Shown: positions 50,318-59,337, numbered from the stretch's first letter. The stretch: 64,000 nucleotides of DNA from Tardiphaga sp. (GCF_028290495.1 NZ_JAQGJT010000017.1:1-64000), one strand, 5' to 3'. Numbers and translations are program-made. Notes: generated by a model not told the origin, from the letters alone.

Positions 50318-51220
50318 ATGTCGTTCGCGATCGGGCTGCGATTTTACCGCGTCGGTGTCAGACGTAAGGCCGACAAAACATTCATGGTAGTTGGAGTCGG
50401 CGCAACGCCGTGTGACCTGCTCGAATTTGCTGAGTCTTTTGTGACCGCAAAGGCAACCCCGACGGTCGAGACTTCCGAATCTCGGACTTGGTTCTTCGAG
50501 ACACACGAGTCGAATGGTGATCGTGTGCTTCACGGCTACATCAATTATGGAACGCACGGCTTCGAAAGCAAGTTCAAAGACGTAAAAACACGCAAGGAGA
50601 AGTACAACAGGAAAGCGACCGATCTGGAAGAGATACCGCTATATTTTCAGATCTGGGCGCCAGACGAAACTAAGTACGCCTTGATGGCTTTTCAGTCGTT
50701 CCAAGGTCGATCGTGCGTCACGTTCGTTCGCACTGCAATGACGGCTGATTTTGAAAAGCAGTACCCGGAGTACACGTTGACATTCGCCGCGGTCGCACCG
50801 GCAGCGTCCATGCTAGATATGGCACCTGTAAAAACGGTGACATTTTTAAAGCCGAGGGCTTTGAAAGATAAGGCCGACAAGTATTTGCTCGGGCGTCCTA
50901 TCGATGAAGTCGAATATGAAGTAACTTTGAGGGCTAGGCGGCGCGGGTCGTCTATTTCGACTTACAAAGAGCTGCGAACTCGCTTCGATGATCAGAAGGG
51001 ATTTGTGACGTTTGAGGGACAACAATTCGAGGGCGTCAAAGCTGACGTCAAGATTGGGAGCAAACGCCGCACCGTCGGTGTCTATGGATCCGGTTACGAC
51101 GCTGGACTTATCGATGTGTCGGACGATGTGAACAGAGCTCCCTCTGGCCATCCTACATTCGAAAGCATTTGCGCTGAGGTCGATGGTTTGATGGACGAGT
51201 TTTACGCTGGAATGGGCTAG
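50318..51220 (+). CDS. unknown protein, possible defence component
   Basis: ~300 aa soluble protein; GGGGG lies 6-7 bases before ATG 50318 (ATG 50312 is also possible). An N-terminal beta-rich part (S-F-A-I-G-L-R-F-Y-R-V-G-V-R) is followed by L-Y-F-Q-I-W-A-P-D and M-A-F-Q-S-F-Q-G-R-S-C-V-T-F, and the end has H-P-T-F-E-S-I-C-A-E-V-D. No family recognised. Two bp separate it from a four-helix membrane protein gene; AT-richer than surroundings; near TIR and nuclease genes. Confidence 0.65.
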   Translation: MSFAIGLRFYRVGVRRKADKTFMVVGVGATPCDLLEFAESFVTAKATPTVETSESRTWFFETHESNGDRVLHGYINYGTHGFESKFKDVKTRKEKYNRKATDLEEIPLYFQIWAPDETKYALMAFQSFQGRSCVTFVRTAMTADFEKQYPEYTLTFAAVAPAASMLDMAPVKTVTFLKPRALKDKADKYLLGRPIDEVEYEVTLRARRRGSSISTYKELRTRFDDQKGFVTFEGQQFEGVKADVKIGSKRRTVGVYGSGYDAGLIDVSDDVNRAPSGHPTFESICAEVDGLMDEFYAGMG

Positions 51221-51222
51221 GT

Positions 51223-51747
51223 ATGCAGAAGATCAACATAACCAGCATAGTCATGTCGCATCTGAATTCGCTCCGCGACGACGGCGGAACATTTCTATGG
51301 TCCGATGTTGCAGTTTTTTTTGGTGCGCCACTGGTGACCGGGGCACTGTTCGGCTATTTCGGCGGTGCGATAAGCAAAGACGCGTTCGGTCAATCGATCA
51401 CGGCATTTTCGGTTTTTGCGGCTCTTTTACTGAGCGTTCAGGTCGCGCTGTACAATGTGTCACTCAGACCGATCTCAGCACCCGAAGATAGAAGAAAGCG
51501 AAAGCAATTCGACGAGGTCAATATGACCCGATTTGAGCTCATGAAAGATCTCAACGATAACGTCTCATACCTCATCCTGCTGTCTGTATGCTTCGTGACA
51601 ATTTTTCTGGCCGCCTACGTTATGGACTGGAAAGGTGCATGGGTCTCGGCAGCGGGATTTGCAATATATGCCCACTTCTTTCTGACACTTCTCATGGTTG
51701 TGAAAAGAGCAAGCATCGTATTCTCACGCGCTTATGAGAGCGTTTGA
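51223..51747 (+). CDS. four-helix membrane protein, partner of the preceding gene
   Basis: 174 aa with four membrane segments (about residues 26-48, 58-78, 108-130, 138-160) and a charged cytoplasmic loop (E-D-R-R-K-R-K-Q-F-D-E-V-N) between the second and third. Topology only; no motif. Two-bp spacing indicates co-translation with the 50318 gene. A soluble sensor plus small membrane effector is a common defence layout, but the role here is inferred. Confidence 0.65.
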   Translation: MQKINITSIVMSHLNSLRDDGGTFLWSDVAVFFGAPLVTGALFGYFGGAISKDAFGQSITAFSVFAALLLSVQVALYNVSLRPISAPEDRRKRKQFDEVNMTRFELMKDLNDNVSYLILLSVCFVTIFLAAYVMDWKGAWVSAAGFAIYAHFFLTLLMVVKRASIVFSRAYESV

Positions 51748-52002
51748 GCCATCGCTCTAGGCAGTAGAGAGAAGCGGGTTCTAGAATCGGTGTCGGTAGC
51801 TGCGTTAACGCCAAGGATGCCGCGTCGTCGGGCAATTCGTCGGTCCGCACACGAAGGGAACGGCTAACTCTCGCTGAACGGGATTAACCCGACGTCGACG
51901 CCGTTCGACCTCAGTGCATCGCAGAACCGCGCGTAGTTGCGCCATCGCGTGCCGGAAGTGCTCGGCTTGCACGACTGTTTTAACCTCGAGTGGTAGAGAC
52001 GC
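51748..52002. other. spacer with a possible minus-strand gene fragment
   Basis: On the minus strand, 51864-51965 reads R-W-R-N-Y-A-R-F-C-D-A-L-R-S-N-G-V-D-V-G-L-I-like and ends in a stop, with no matching start. Looks like the 3' end of a lost gene. The TIR gene promoter must also lie here. Confidence 0.35.
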
Positions 52003-52896
52003 ATGAAGCTGTTTATTAGTTGGTCTGGCCCGATCAGTAAGGAAATCGCCGGCGATTTTCGCGAGTGGTTACCGTTGATCAATCAGACAATTGAGCCTTA
52101 CATGTCATCGGAGGACATCGAAAAAGGAACGCATTGGTCGTCATCCATTCGTCACGAGCTGGAAACAAGTAGCTTCGGCATTCTAATCATGACGCCCGAA
52201 AATACCAGTTCTACTTGGCTCCACTTCGAGGCCGGCGCGATCGCCAAGTCGGTCGCGGAGGGACGAGTTGCGCCAATACTTTTTAGTCTAAAACAAACGG
52301 ATATCGACCAGCCTCTCGCTTTGTTTCAGGCGACACTTTTTAACAAAGACGAAATGCTCAGGCTAATGAGAACGGTCAATCAGGCGGCAGGAGCCGAAGC
52401 GAGGCCGGACAAGCAGCTCGAAACAGTTTTTGAATCGTTCTGGCCTAAGCTTGAGGCCTTGATCAAACCACGTTTAGCCAAACTCCTTCTCGACCCCCCG
52501 AGGAGGGAGAAGGAAAAGTTGGAATCGGAAAAAATACTACAAGAGCTCGTTGTCTTGGGTCGGCAACAGTTGCGCATATTGTCGACACCCGATGATTTGT
52601 TCGGAAAAGAGCTCATGAATTTACTGCTCCGATTGACGCACGAGCCAGACGGGGGCGCCATCCGACTCGCTGCCAGAGAAAAGGACCTGGTAATGGCTTT
52701 GTGCGGGAGATGGGGCCACTTAGAAAAGGCATTGCGAATTCACTTCGTCGATTATCCCGATCGAACTCGCGATGCCATTGATCGTTTCTCGGCCTATTTT
52801 ACTGAACTCGAAGCTATCTTGAGCGGTACGGCGACGACGGAGTCGATCCTGCGAGCATTTGGCCACAAAGGAGTCTTCGGTGAGCCGGCGCAATGA
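52003..52896 (+). CDS. TIR-like domain protein
   Basis: 297 aa. The N-terminal ~150 residues match bacterial TIR_2: K-L-F-I-S-W-S-G (box 1), S-S-I-R-H-E-L-E-T-S-S-F-G-I-L-I-M-T-P-E-N, and W-L-H-F-E-A-G-A-I-A-K-S with the candidate catalytic Glu. Such domains often cleave NAD+ or signal in antiphage systems. The C-terminal half is helical and unrecognised (R-R-E-K-E-K-L-E-S-E-K-I-L; D-L-V-M-A-L-C-G-R-W). Strand and spacing do not prove linkage with the 50.3-kb pair. Confidence 0.82.
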   Translation: MKLFISWSGPISKEIAGDFREWLPLINQTIEPYMSSEDIEKGTHWSSSIRHELETSSFGILIMTPENTSSTWLHFEAGAIAKSVAEGRVAPILFSLKQTDIDQPLALFQATLFNKDEMLRLMRTVNQAAGAEARPDKQLETVFESFWPKLEALIKPRLAKLLLDPPRREKEKLESEKILQELVVLGRQQLRILSTPDDLFGKELMNLLLRLTHEPDGGAIRLAAREKDLVMALCGRWGHLEKALRIHFVDYPDRTRDAIDRFSAYFTELEAILSGTATTESILRAFGHKGVFGEPAQ

Positions 52897-52944
52897 AGGA
52901 CGATGGTGAAACGCTACCCTAAGGCCGGGCTGCTGTCCTAGGGC

Positions 52945-53208
52945 CTAATCAGCGCTCTCCCGCACCGCATTGTCCGCCGCCAGCAGCCGGCGCAGGTTGA
53001 TGTTGTAGGCCGGCACGTTGGCATTCTTGACCGGTCGTTCCAGCAGATATGCAGCGACGTCCGGGTTGAACCACGCCATATGCACGATCTCGTCGGCGCT
53101 CTGCTTGTTCGTCGGCAATTGCTCAAGCAGGAGCTTGAACCACCTGATGACGCCGAGGCATGAAATGGCATTAGCTGCCTGCGGATCTTCAAATAATTTG
53201 CAAGTCAA
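52945..53208 (-). CDS. short unknown protein, possibly a gene fragment
   Basis: 87 aa; the only possible start is TTG 53208, inside the end of the upstream nuclease gene. Contains V-I-R-W-F-K-L-L-L-E-Q-L-P and M-A-W-F-N-P-D-V-A-A-Y-L-L-E-R-P. May be the C-terminal remnant of a longer gene. Confidence 0.35.
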   Translation of the reverse strand: MTCKLFEDPQAANAISCLGVIRWFKLLLEQLPTNKQSADEIVHMAWFNPDVAAYLLERPVKNANVPAYNINLRRLLAADNAVRESAD

Positions 53209-54229
53209 ACTGGCCGAATGCCCTCACTGACAGTGGGGATACGCCGCCCGCTTTGAAGACAAATTCTTGTTCAATCTCAAAAATCCCTCGGATGCGATCT
53301 CCAACTAAATAGCCCACCGCCTTGTTGAAATAATTCACTTGGCAATCAACCGGCACAACCCCGCCGGGCGTCACCGGTGTTTCGGGGAGCCGAGTACCTT
53401 GTGGGATTGTAATGTTGAGGATGCCTGTGAAAATGGATGGCTTCTCGCTGTCGGTGGACAGAACAGCGTCAGTCGATCGGAAAATCATCGGGATGAAGCC
53501 GAGCGATCGATTCAATTCGTCGAACGCGCCGAACGCAGGCTCCAGCTCCACCCGCAGTTCAATCAAGTCGGCCGAGCGCATTATTGTCTGCCCTCGTACA
53601 GCAGATCTCATGCCCTTGAGCTTGGCAAAGGCCGCAGAGGTTTGAGGCAATCCGGTTTCGTGGCCGTCGTAAACAATTGAGCCGCCCACAATTCGAGCTG
53701 ACGAGCCAAGCTGAAGACCCAGCGACCTTCCCAAGTCGATCCTGACGGCCGCAGCCCGCTGCATAGCATGTGGGCTAAGTATATTTTCGAGCGCGTAGAA
53801 GCGATCGTCAGTTTCTTCGATGGCCCATGACAGAAGAGGAGCGTGCGGCGCCCCCGTTTGGTGCAGCACAAATTGGCGACCGTTGGTCACCATGTAGTAT
53901 CGAGCGCCTACTTCCGGATGCGCAGCGTAAGTGTGAGCTTGATGCACATCGTCTTCGGTAAGGTCCACGGAGGGCGCCTTGACCTCAACTACCCAGCGGC
54001 CGTAGGGGGTCGCTTCGCATATGTAATCCGCCCGCCCTCTCAAAACCGGATCCTTCTCCGCGTTCTTACGCCCTAGAAAAACGCGATCATACCGAAGCGG
54101 GCACTCCGTTCGAATATTTGCCTGTGAGCCGTGCCTATATCCGAGAGCGTTTAAAAGCGGCCGCACTATTGTCTCGCGCACGTCTGTTTCGTTCATGCGA
54201 GTGACATCGGTGGTTTCAAACGCTATCAT
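53189..54229 (-). CDS. PD-(D/E)XK-type nuclease domain protein (type I restriction R N-terminal-like)
   Basis: ~346 aa from ATG 54229. An R-subunit-like opening N-E-T-D-V-R-E-T-I-V-R-P-L-L is followed by the nuclease core G-R-A-D-Y-I-C-E then W-V-V-E-V-K-A-P (D...E-x-K), and a conserved A-H-T-Y-A-A-H-P helix. No helicase follows, unlike true HsdR. The second half (about 170-346) is beta-rich and unrecognised. Likely a defence or restriction-type protein. Confidence 0.75.
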   Translation of the reverse strand: MIAFETTDVTRMNETDVRETIVRPLLNALGYRHGSQANIRTECPLRYDRVFLGRKNAEKDPVLRGRADYICEATPYGRWVVEVKAPSVDLTEDDVHQAHTYAAHPEVGARYYMVTNGRQFVLHQTGAPHAPLLSWAIEETDDRFYALENILSPHAMQRAAAVRIDLGRSLGLQLGSSARIVGGSIVYDGHETGLPQTSAAFAKLKGMRSAVRGQTIMRSADLIELRVELEPAFGAFDELNRSLGFIPMIFRSTDAVLSTDSEKPSIFTGILNITIPQGTRLPETPVTPGGVVPVDCQVNYFNKAVGYLVGDRIRGIFEIEQEFVFKAGGVSPLSVRAFGQFDLQII

Positions 54230-54314
54230 CCCGCCAACTTTCCGACCCCAACGCCTCAGGTCCAGTGGTATGAGCCGGCACGGGCGGCCGATTCGCAACC
54301 ATCGTTTTCGACTA

Positions 54315-54902
54315 TCAGTCGGCCCTCGTCTCATTCGACATCTGAATGATCTGTCGAAGCATCGCATCTGTCATCGGTGTCTGTGCAGCCCGTGCCGAAA
54401 TATCGCGGATTTGCTGAACGCTGTCCGGAGCGAGGAACATATCGGACAGGGCCGTCGTCCCGCGGCCAAGCCACGCGCGCTTCGCCCGATCGCGGATGCC
54501 GGTCGGAATCGACAGCCCGGCTGATTTTGCAGCCATCGCGGCTTCCGCGCTGATCGGTGCCACCGACAGGTCGTGCGTGATCTGGCGGTTGAATTCGGTC
54601 GCACTCCCCTGCGGCTTGCGCATCCCGGTCGCACGCAGCACGTCGACAAGGTTCTGCAAGTCCGAAGGCGGCGGGCCGCCCGGCTGCCACGGCCCGACAC
54701 GCAGCGCGTCCGTGACAGCGTTCAAATTCGCCTCGCTCTGTGGCGTGCCGGCGATGTCTTTCGCGAAGCGCGCACCGCCGTACTGATTTTCCCCGCCAAC
54801 AAGCCGGCCCGCCGTGGCGTCGTACCGATCAGCGAGCCCCTGGCGCACCAGCCCCGAGCCGGCACCGATGTCGCGGTTGTCGATACGCATGATCGCATCC
54901 AC
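54315..54902 (-). CDS. phage virion-type protein, N-terminally truncated
   Basis: 195 aa from GTG 54902. The frame stays open upstream to about 55020 with sensible sequence (G-Q-V-A-A-A-T-D-T-R-T) but no start, so the N-terminus is missing. Ala/Gly-rich with D-L-Q-N-L-V-D-V-L-R-A-T-G-M-R and I-T-H-D-L-S-V-A. Looks like the C-terminus of a large internal virion or ejection protein of a podovirus-like phage; assignment is by style only. Confidence 0.45.
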   Translation of the reverse strand: MDAIMRIDNRDIGAGSGLVRQGLADRYDATAGRLVGGENQYGGARFAKDIAGTPQSEANLNAVTDALRVGPWQPGGPPPSDLQNLVDVLRATGMRKPQGSATEFNRQITHDLSVAPISAEAAMAAKSAGLSIPTGIRDRAKRAWLGRGTTALSDMFLAPDSVQQIRDISARAAQTPMTDAMLRQIIQMSNETRAD

Positions 54903-55164
54903 AAGCTCGCCCTCGCCACCGGTGAGCGGCTTGGGCGGCAGAATGGCGGCGGCGGCCGTCCGCGTGTCGGTTGCTGCTGCGACCTGCCCGAGAACTCTGC
55001 CGGCGTCATGCCGTGCGTGGCCTCACGACCTTGCGCTCGGGCGCCCCGCCGCGCGCGCCGATGCGACGGCCGTTCCCGCGTTGCCGCCAGGCCGGGCCGT
55101 GAGATAAGATCGCACCGAGGCCATTTGGCTCAGTCGCCTCCATCGTACCTCGGAGCTTCATCCT

Positions 55165-55698
55165 ATGGACCGAGCTTTACTGCAACGTGCCCAGACCGTT
55201 TTCGATCGAGCAGATCAATGTCTGGTCGACCTTGGCGCTACTAAACACCTCGATGAAATTGAGATGCATTGGGCATACTTTTTGGTCAACTTCGAACGCA
55301 TCTTCCACCGGATCGCCGCAGCGGCCGGAGGGCCCGGCGATGCGTGGTATGGCAGGGTGGCAACGTTCCGGAAAACTGACCCGCTGCTCAAGTACCTTCT
55401 GCACGCCAGGAATGCGGACGAACACGGCATTGCGGACGTGACGCAACAGAAACCCGAGCAAATTCGTGAAGTGGGCGTCACGCCGATCAGCCCCAATGAT
55501 GCTACTGAATTGACCGTCCATTTTGACGTCGTAGACCCACACGTCGCGTTGACAGATGTGATCGATCGGTCCGTTAGCTATTCGGTCCCCACAACTTTTC
55601 GCGGCGGGGCCATCGCAACAGCTCACCCGTTAAACGTCGGCTTGCTCGCCTTATCCTATGCAGCGGAAGTGCTCAGCGAAGCATGGTCGGATTGTTGA
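55165..55698 (+). CDS. unknown protein (helical, RNADEHG motif)
   Basis: 177 aa. Helical N-terminal ~95 residues with H-W-A-Y-F-L-V-N-F-E-R-I-F and L-L-H-A-R-N-A-D-E-H-G-I, a recurring motif in proteins of mobile elements, then a beta-rich C-terminus. GGAG ~10 bases before ATG. Function unknown. Confidence 0.6.
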   Translation: MDRALLQRAQTVFDRADQCLVDLGATKHLDEIEMHWAYFLVNFERIFHRIAAAAGGPGDAWYGRVATFRKTDPLLKYLLHARNADEHGIADVTQQKPEQIREVGVTPISPNDATELTVHFDVVDPHVALTDVIDRSVSYSVPTTFRGGAIATAHPLNVGLLALSYAAEVLSEAWSDC

Positions 55699-55738
55699 TG
55701 TCCACGAAGAGCGCTTATCGAAGACCAGAGGACAAGCG

Positions 55739-55999
55739 ATGAAACAAAGATTGGTAGCGGCGTTGATGGTGCCTAGCTCGGTCCCGACCGCTCAGGCCGT
55801 TGATCAGATATACAGCGACACGCAGCTTTATTCCGGGGCGAACGGTCCGCCGCCAGGGTGGGCTGATGGCTACACTTATTCGATCCGGTCGGCTTCAGAG
55901 TGCAAGCGGCTGATGTCGCGTGTACCGCTCGATGCGCGCGATCGAAACCTTTTGAGCTGTATCACCCGTGACAAGCGCCCTCAAGCACCAACCTCTTAA
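55739..55999 (+). CDS. small exported protein
   Basis: 86 aa, GAGGA 7 bases before ATG 55739. Short signal-like start (M-K-Q-R-L-V-A-A-L-M-V, A-Q-A), then D-G-Y-T-Y-S-I-R-S-A-S-E-C and C-I-T-R-D. Two Cys may pair. Unknown. Confidence 0.45.
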   Translation: MKQRLVAALMVPSSVPTAQAVDQIYSDTQLYSGANGPPPGWADGYTYSIRSASECKRLMSRVPLDARDRNLLSCITRDKRPQAPTS

Positions 56000-56015
56000 C
56001 ATCCATGAAGGCAAT

Positions 56016-56807
56016 TTAACGGCCGTAGGTCAGAAATGGCGTCGTGTTGCTGCCCAGCTTCGTCGACTGTCCCATTAATACCCGTCCGCCGAGCGACGTC
56101 GGCCCTACCGCACCATCGACCTGTCCGACGAGCGGCTTTCCGCCCACCGAGGTCGGGCCGATCGCGCCATCGATGGAGCCGTCCGCATTGATGATCGCGT
56201 CAGGCTGATAATGCCCGGCCAATGCCGCCGTGAGGCCGACCTTGCCGAGCCCGGTCGTGATGTCGGCCCACATCTTTTGGCTGTTACCGGCGCGGTTGGC
56301 GTTGTCGAGTTCGAGCGCTTCGACGCCTGACGAGGCCCTCTTGAAGCCGCCTAGCTGACCAACCATCGTCGCGTCGTGCGCCTGGCTGCGCTGGATGCCG
56401 CCGAACAGATCGCCGAAAGAGCGCAGATTGCCGAGACTGTCGGCCTGATGGTTCACGTAGGCGTCGGCGATGCCCGTCTTGTCCGCGATTTCGCGATCGA
56501 CTATCCCACCCGACGTCGGAGGCAATGCCGCGACGGTGTTCGGCGTGGTCGGCGTCGTAACCGGGGTTTTGAAAAAACTCGCCAGCTGCGAAGACTTGTC
56601 GGCCAGTTGCGTGTCGAAATTCCCATAGCGGCCGATCGAGCCGTCGTTAATCTTGTCGGCCTCGCCGCTCAACGCCTGCTGTCGCGCTCGCTCATCCTGC
56701 GTGACCTTATCGCGCGCAGCGTTTACCTTGTCCTGCGCCGAGCCATTCAGCCATGAGCCAACGCCGGTCGCTGCGCCGCCGAGAAGTGCGAGGGTGATCG
56801 GGTCCAT
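56016..56807 (-). CDS. phage internal virion-like protein
   Basis: 263 aa: hydrophobic start (M-D-P-I-T-L-A-L-L-G-G-A-A-T-G-V-G), coiled middle, and a C-terminal Gly/Pro-rich part with an imperfect repeat I/V-G-P-T-S-V/L-G-G (about residues 210-245). This layout is common for internal or tail-hub proteins of podovirus-like phages. Same strand as 54315-54902 and 56817-57305, suggesting a relic of a second phage. Confidence 0.5.
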   Translation of the reverse strand: MDPITLALLGGAATGVGSWLNGSAQDKVNAARDKVTQDERARQQALSGEADKINDGSIGRYGNFDTQLADKSSQLASFFKTPVTTPTTPNTVAALPPTSGGIVDREIADKTGIADAYVNHQADSLGNLRSFGDLFGGIQRSQAHDATMVGQLGGFKRASSGVEALELDNANRAGNSQKMWADITTGLGKVGLTAALAGHYQPDAIINADGSIDGAIGPTSVGGKPLVGQVDGAVGPTSLGGRVLMGQSTKLGSNTTPFLTYGR

Positions 56808-56816
56808 GAGACGCTC

Positions 56817-57305
56817 CTAATGCTTCGTGATGTTTGAAATCGTGCGGTCCGCCATGATATCGCGGAGCAGTCCGCCGCGCCCTGCGATCCGGCAGATGCA
56901 GAGAATGGCCTGCAGTTCGGCCATGAGCAACAGGACGTGGTCGAACTGGTCGTGCAGCAGGTCCGGCGTGACCGATGCGGCCGCCCCCGCCCGGGAACGG
57001 CCGAACAGCGATGCAATACCGAATGCACCGGCCATCCCTAGAAAATAGCGATCATTCGATACTTTGGTGCCGACCTGTTCGACCAGACGCGGAGCAAGGT
57101 CAGAAATAATCTCGACCAGGCGAGATGCCTCGGCCCGGGATACGCAGAAAGCTTCCTCGCTGTCGGCGATGCGAACAATGCAGCTGAGCGCTTCCACGAG
57201 GCTGACGATGATGTCGTCCCCTACGCCCGCCCGCTCGAATGCTGCAATGGCCTTCGCGACCAATACGGTCTCTGCGTCGCGTCCATCGACTTCGCGTGAA
57301 TGCAT
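56817..57305 (-). CDS. unknown protein upstream of the virion-like gene
   Basis: ~162 aa from ATG 57305: helical, with A-K-A-I-A-A-F-E-R-A-G-V-G, D-L-A-P-R-L-V-E-Q-V-G and G-M-A-G-A-F-G-I-A-S-L-F-G. The frame is open further 5' and reads L-A-L-R-L-T-L-F-V-F-A-V-S before the ATG, so the true start may be a rare codon near 57368 giving a signal peptide. 9 bp from the next gene. Confidence 0.5.
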   Translation of the reverse strand: MHSREVDGRDAETVLVAKAIAAFERAGVGDDIIVSLVEALSCIVRIADSEEAFCVSRAEASRLVEIISDLAPRLVEQVGTKVSNDRYFLGMAGAFGIASLFGRSRAGAAASVTPDLLHDQFDHVLLLMAELQAILCICRIAGRGGLLRDIMADRTISNITKH

Positions 57306-57807
57306 GGCGGGCCCCGCGCATTGGCTAACGGCGAACACGAAAAGTGTTAAACGCAGCGCCAGATTGTTGCTCTTCCGAGGCTGCCACCGGCAGCAATCAC
57401 GGTCGAACGTGCTATCTAAGTGCGGCTTCCCGAGTGCCGCGCTTACGGGTGGACTTACTATAGCTGCCCGGCGTGAGAACGCCAGCAGATAACTGCGCCG
57501 GCCGGCATGCCAGAAGTTCGGTGCCGGAAAATTTTTATATCGGCGTCCGACGCAGCCCGCGCCTAAGCGTCTAAACCGTACCCGGGGGGCAGGTCCGACG
57601 ATAACCGTCGATGTCTCTTCGTGAAGCGCCGCGCCCCCGGTACCGGTCTTCACCGCCAGCGGTCTCTGCGCAATGGGACCTTTCGGTCTAATGAAAATTG
57701 CATCCGAACCTATCGAAATACTACCACTCAACTATGCCGTGACATGTATGCTGATACACAATAGGCCTTCAACTGAGAGGCCGCTTTTGCACGCAGGGAG
57801 TTCCACA
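57306..57807. other. divergent intergenic region
   Basis: About 500 bp between a minus gene and a plus lipoprotein gene. Apart from a possible 5' extension of the minus gene (to ~57368) I see no gene. The last 120 bp before 57808 are AT-richer and likely hold the lipoprotein promoter. Confidence 0.4.
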
Positions 57808-58125
57808 ATGCGGGTTACATCGATCGCCCTCGCCTCCCTGCTTGCGGGGTGCGTCACCGATGATCGGCAGGCCCGCCTCAAGCCGTACATAGGCCAATCG
57901 CTGGCCTCGCTTGCCGCCGCGGTAGGCTCCGCGCCCTCTGCCAGCTATCCGACCGCGCGCGGCCGAACCTTCACTCTGAACGGTCCCGCTCTCGCCGTGG
58001 CAGTCGCGCCGGGTGTCGTGGCCGCGGGCGGCTGCAAGATGCAAGTCGACACCGTCCAGTCCGGCGGTGGCAGTACCGCGGACGATTGGCGCGTGGTCGA
58101 GATCAACGCGAGCGGCCCATGCTGA
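57808..58125 (+). CDS. small lipoprotein
   Basis: 105 aa; GGGAG 8 bases before ATG 57808. Lipobox A-S-L-L-A-G-C (Cys ~15). The mature part has G-Q-S-L-A-S-L-A-A-A-V-G and a final W-R-V-V-E-I-N-A-S-G-P-C. Resembles small outer-membrane-type lipoproteins; function unknown. Overlaps the next gene. Confidence 0.65.
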   Translation: MRVTSIALASLLAGCVTDDRQARLKPYIGQSLASLAAAVGSAPSASYPTARGRTFTLNGPALAVAVAPGVVAAGGCKMQVDTVQSGGGSTADDWRVVEINASGPC

Positions 58126-58520
58126 CCGCCGACCAGTTTGACAAAATGCGTGAACGGCAACGGGCTCATTTTATTTCAGTCTGGCTGGGCTGCTGTTTTT
58201 TCGCGTTGCCGGCGCAGGCACAGAACAACGCGCTGGGCTACGGCTTGACCACCTGCAGCGAGTTTGTGACCTCTTATGAACCGCGACAGCGGATGAACGT
58301 TTTCGCCTGGACTGCAGGGTACTTTACCGGCATCAACCTGGCATCCGTCACGTCCGTCGCGCGCTACAGGGATCTTAGCGGCCTGCCGCCCGACTTGGTG
58401 ATATCGCTTCTGCTCGGCCACTGCACACAAAACCCCCGAGATCAGGTGGCAAGGGCCGCAGATATCATCTATGTCAGTCTCCCCCTGGTCGTTTCGAAAG
58501 CGGCGCCGGCTGTCAAATGA
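58119..58520 (+). CDS. small exported protein
   Basis: 133 aa from ATG 58119, overlapping the lipoprotein stop; ATG 58146 (M-R-E-R-Q-R-A-H-F) gives a better signal peptide (cleavage at A-Q-A-Q). The mature part has C-S-E-F-V-T-S-Y and L-G-H-C-T-Q-N-P, with a Y-F-T-G-I-N segment like small periplasmic Rap1a/HdeA-like proteins. That likeness is weak. Confidence 0.55.
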   Translation: MLTADQFDKMRERQRAHFISVWLGCCFFALPAQAQNNALGYGLTTCSEFVTSYEPRQRMNVFAWTAGYFTGINLASVTSVARYRDLSGLPPDLVISLLLGHCTQNPRDQVARAADIIYVSLPLVVSKAAPAVK

Positions 58521-58738
58521 TCTGAGGGGCAGGTCTAAACCAAAGCCGTCAGTAGCCGAAGCGCTTCCTGATTTGCTCGATTGCGCTGAACTACTGTATC
58601 CCATTGTATCTTTTTTTATAGGCTTTGGCGTATAAGTGCCTGTAATCAACCCTTGTTTTTGTATGCTGATTTAGCGCTTGCAATACAGCACCCCTATGTG
58701 CGCCGATATCCAAATTAGAAAACGACAAGGGGTGTAAA

Positions 58739-59332
58739 ATGCTCGACCAGATAGCTACTACGAAACAAGAAGAGACGCATTACACAGCATCTGAGACCAA
58801 GCGTTTCTTTCGCGTGTTGGCTGACCTCAAAGCGGCGCACCGCGCCGCGCAAAATCAAAAGAATAGTGAAAGATACTGGCTTGCTCGCTTAGATGACGTT
58901 GCCTTCTTCGGTGGCGAGATATCAACAATCGAGACACATACCGAAAGCGCGCATGTACGCCGGCTCTGCGAAGCAGCGATCAATAAATACGATATCGATC
59001 GCGACTGGTCGCCGGCCATTTCCGAAGACGACGAGCATATCGATGGCAAGACGGCCACGTCGCCGGCTGAGCTTGAGAATCGGCTTCTATTCGAAGCATC
59101 GTACCTACGTGGCGCGGAGAGTGATCTCGTCGCAGTGGTGGATCTTCTTAGCCAGCCCGATCTGCCGAGAGATGAGCGTGCAAAATTAATTAAAGTGCGC
59201 CGGCTTCATGAGTTCGAATTGGTTTGGCTCTCGTCCGTGATGCACAGTAACGCCGGCCGTTCCGAATGCACCGACATCATCAAAAAGCACAATATTGATC
59301 CGGCGACGGCCCGTAAGCGGCACAAAATCTAA
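58739..59332 (+). CDS. unknown soluble protein
   Basis: 197 aa, charged and mostly helical (S-E-T-K-R-F-F-R-V-L-A-D-L-K-A-A-H-R-A-A), with a C-terminal H-N-I-D-P-A-T-A-R-K-R-H-K. AT-richer than core genes; a T-rich 200-bp spacer with possible promoter precedes it. Not recognised. Confidence 0.55.
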   Translation: MLDQIATTKQEETHYTASETKRFFRVLADLKAAHRAAQNQKNSERYWLARLDDVAFFGGEISTIETHTESAHVRRLCEAAINKYDIDRDWSPAISEDDEHIDGKTATSPAELENRLLFEASYLRGAESDLVAVVDLLSQPDLPRDERAKLIKVRRLHEFELVWLSSVMHSNAGRSECTDIIKKHNIDPATARKRHKI

Positions 59333-59337
59333 GTTGG

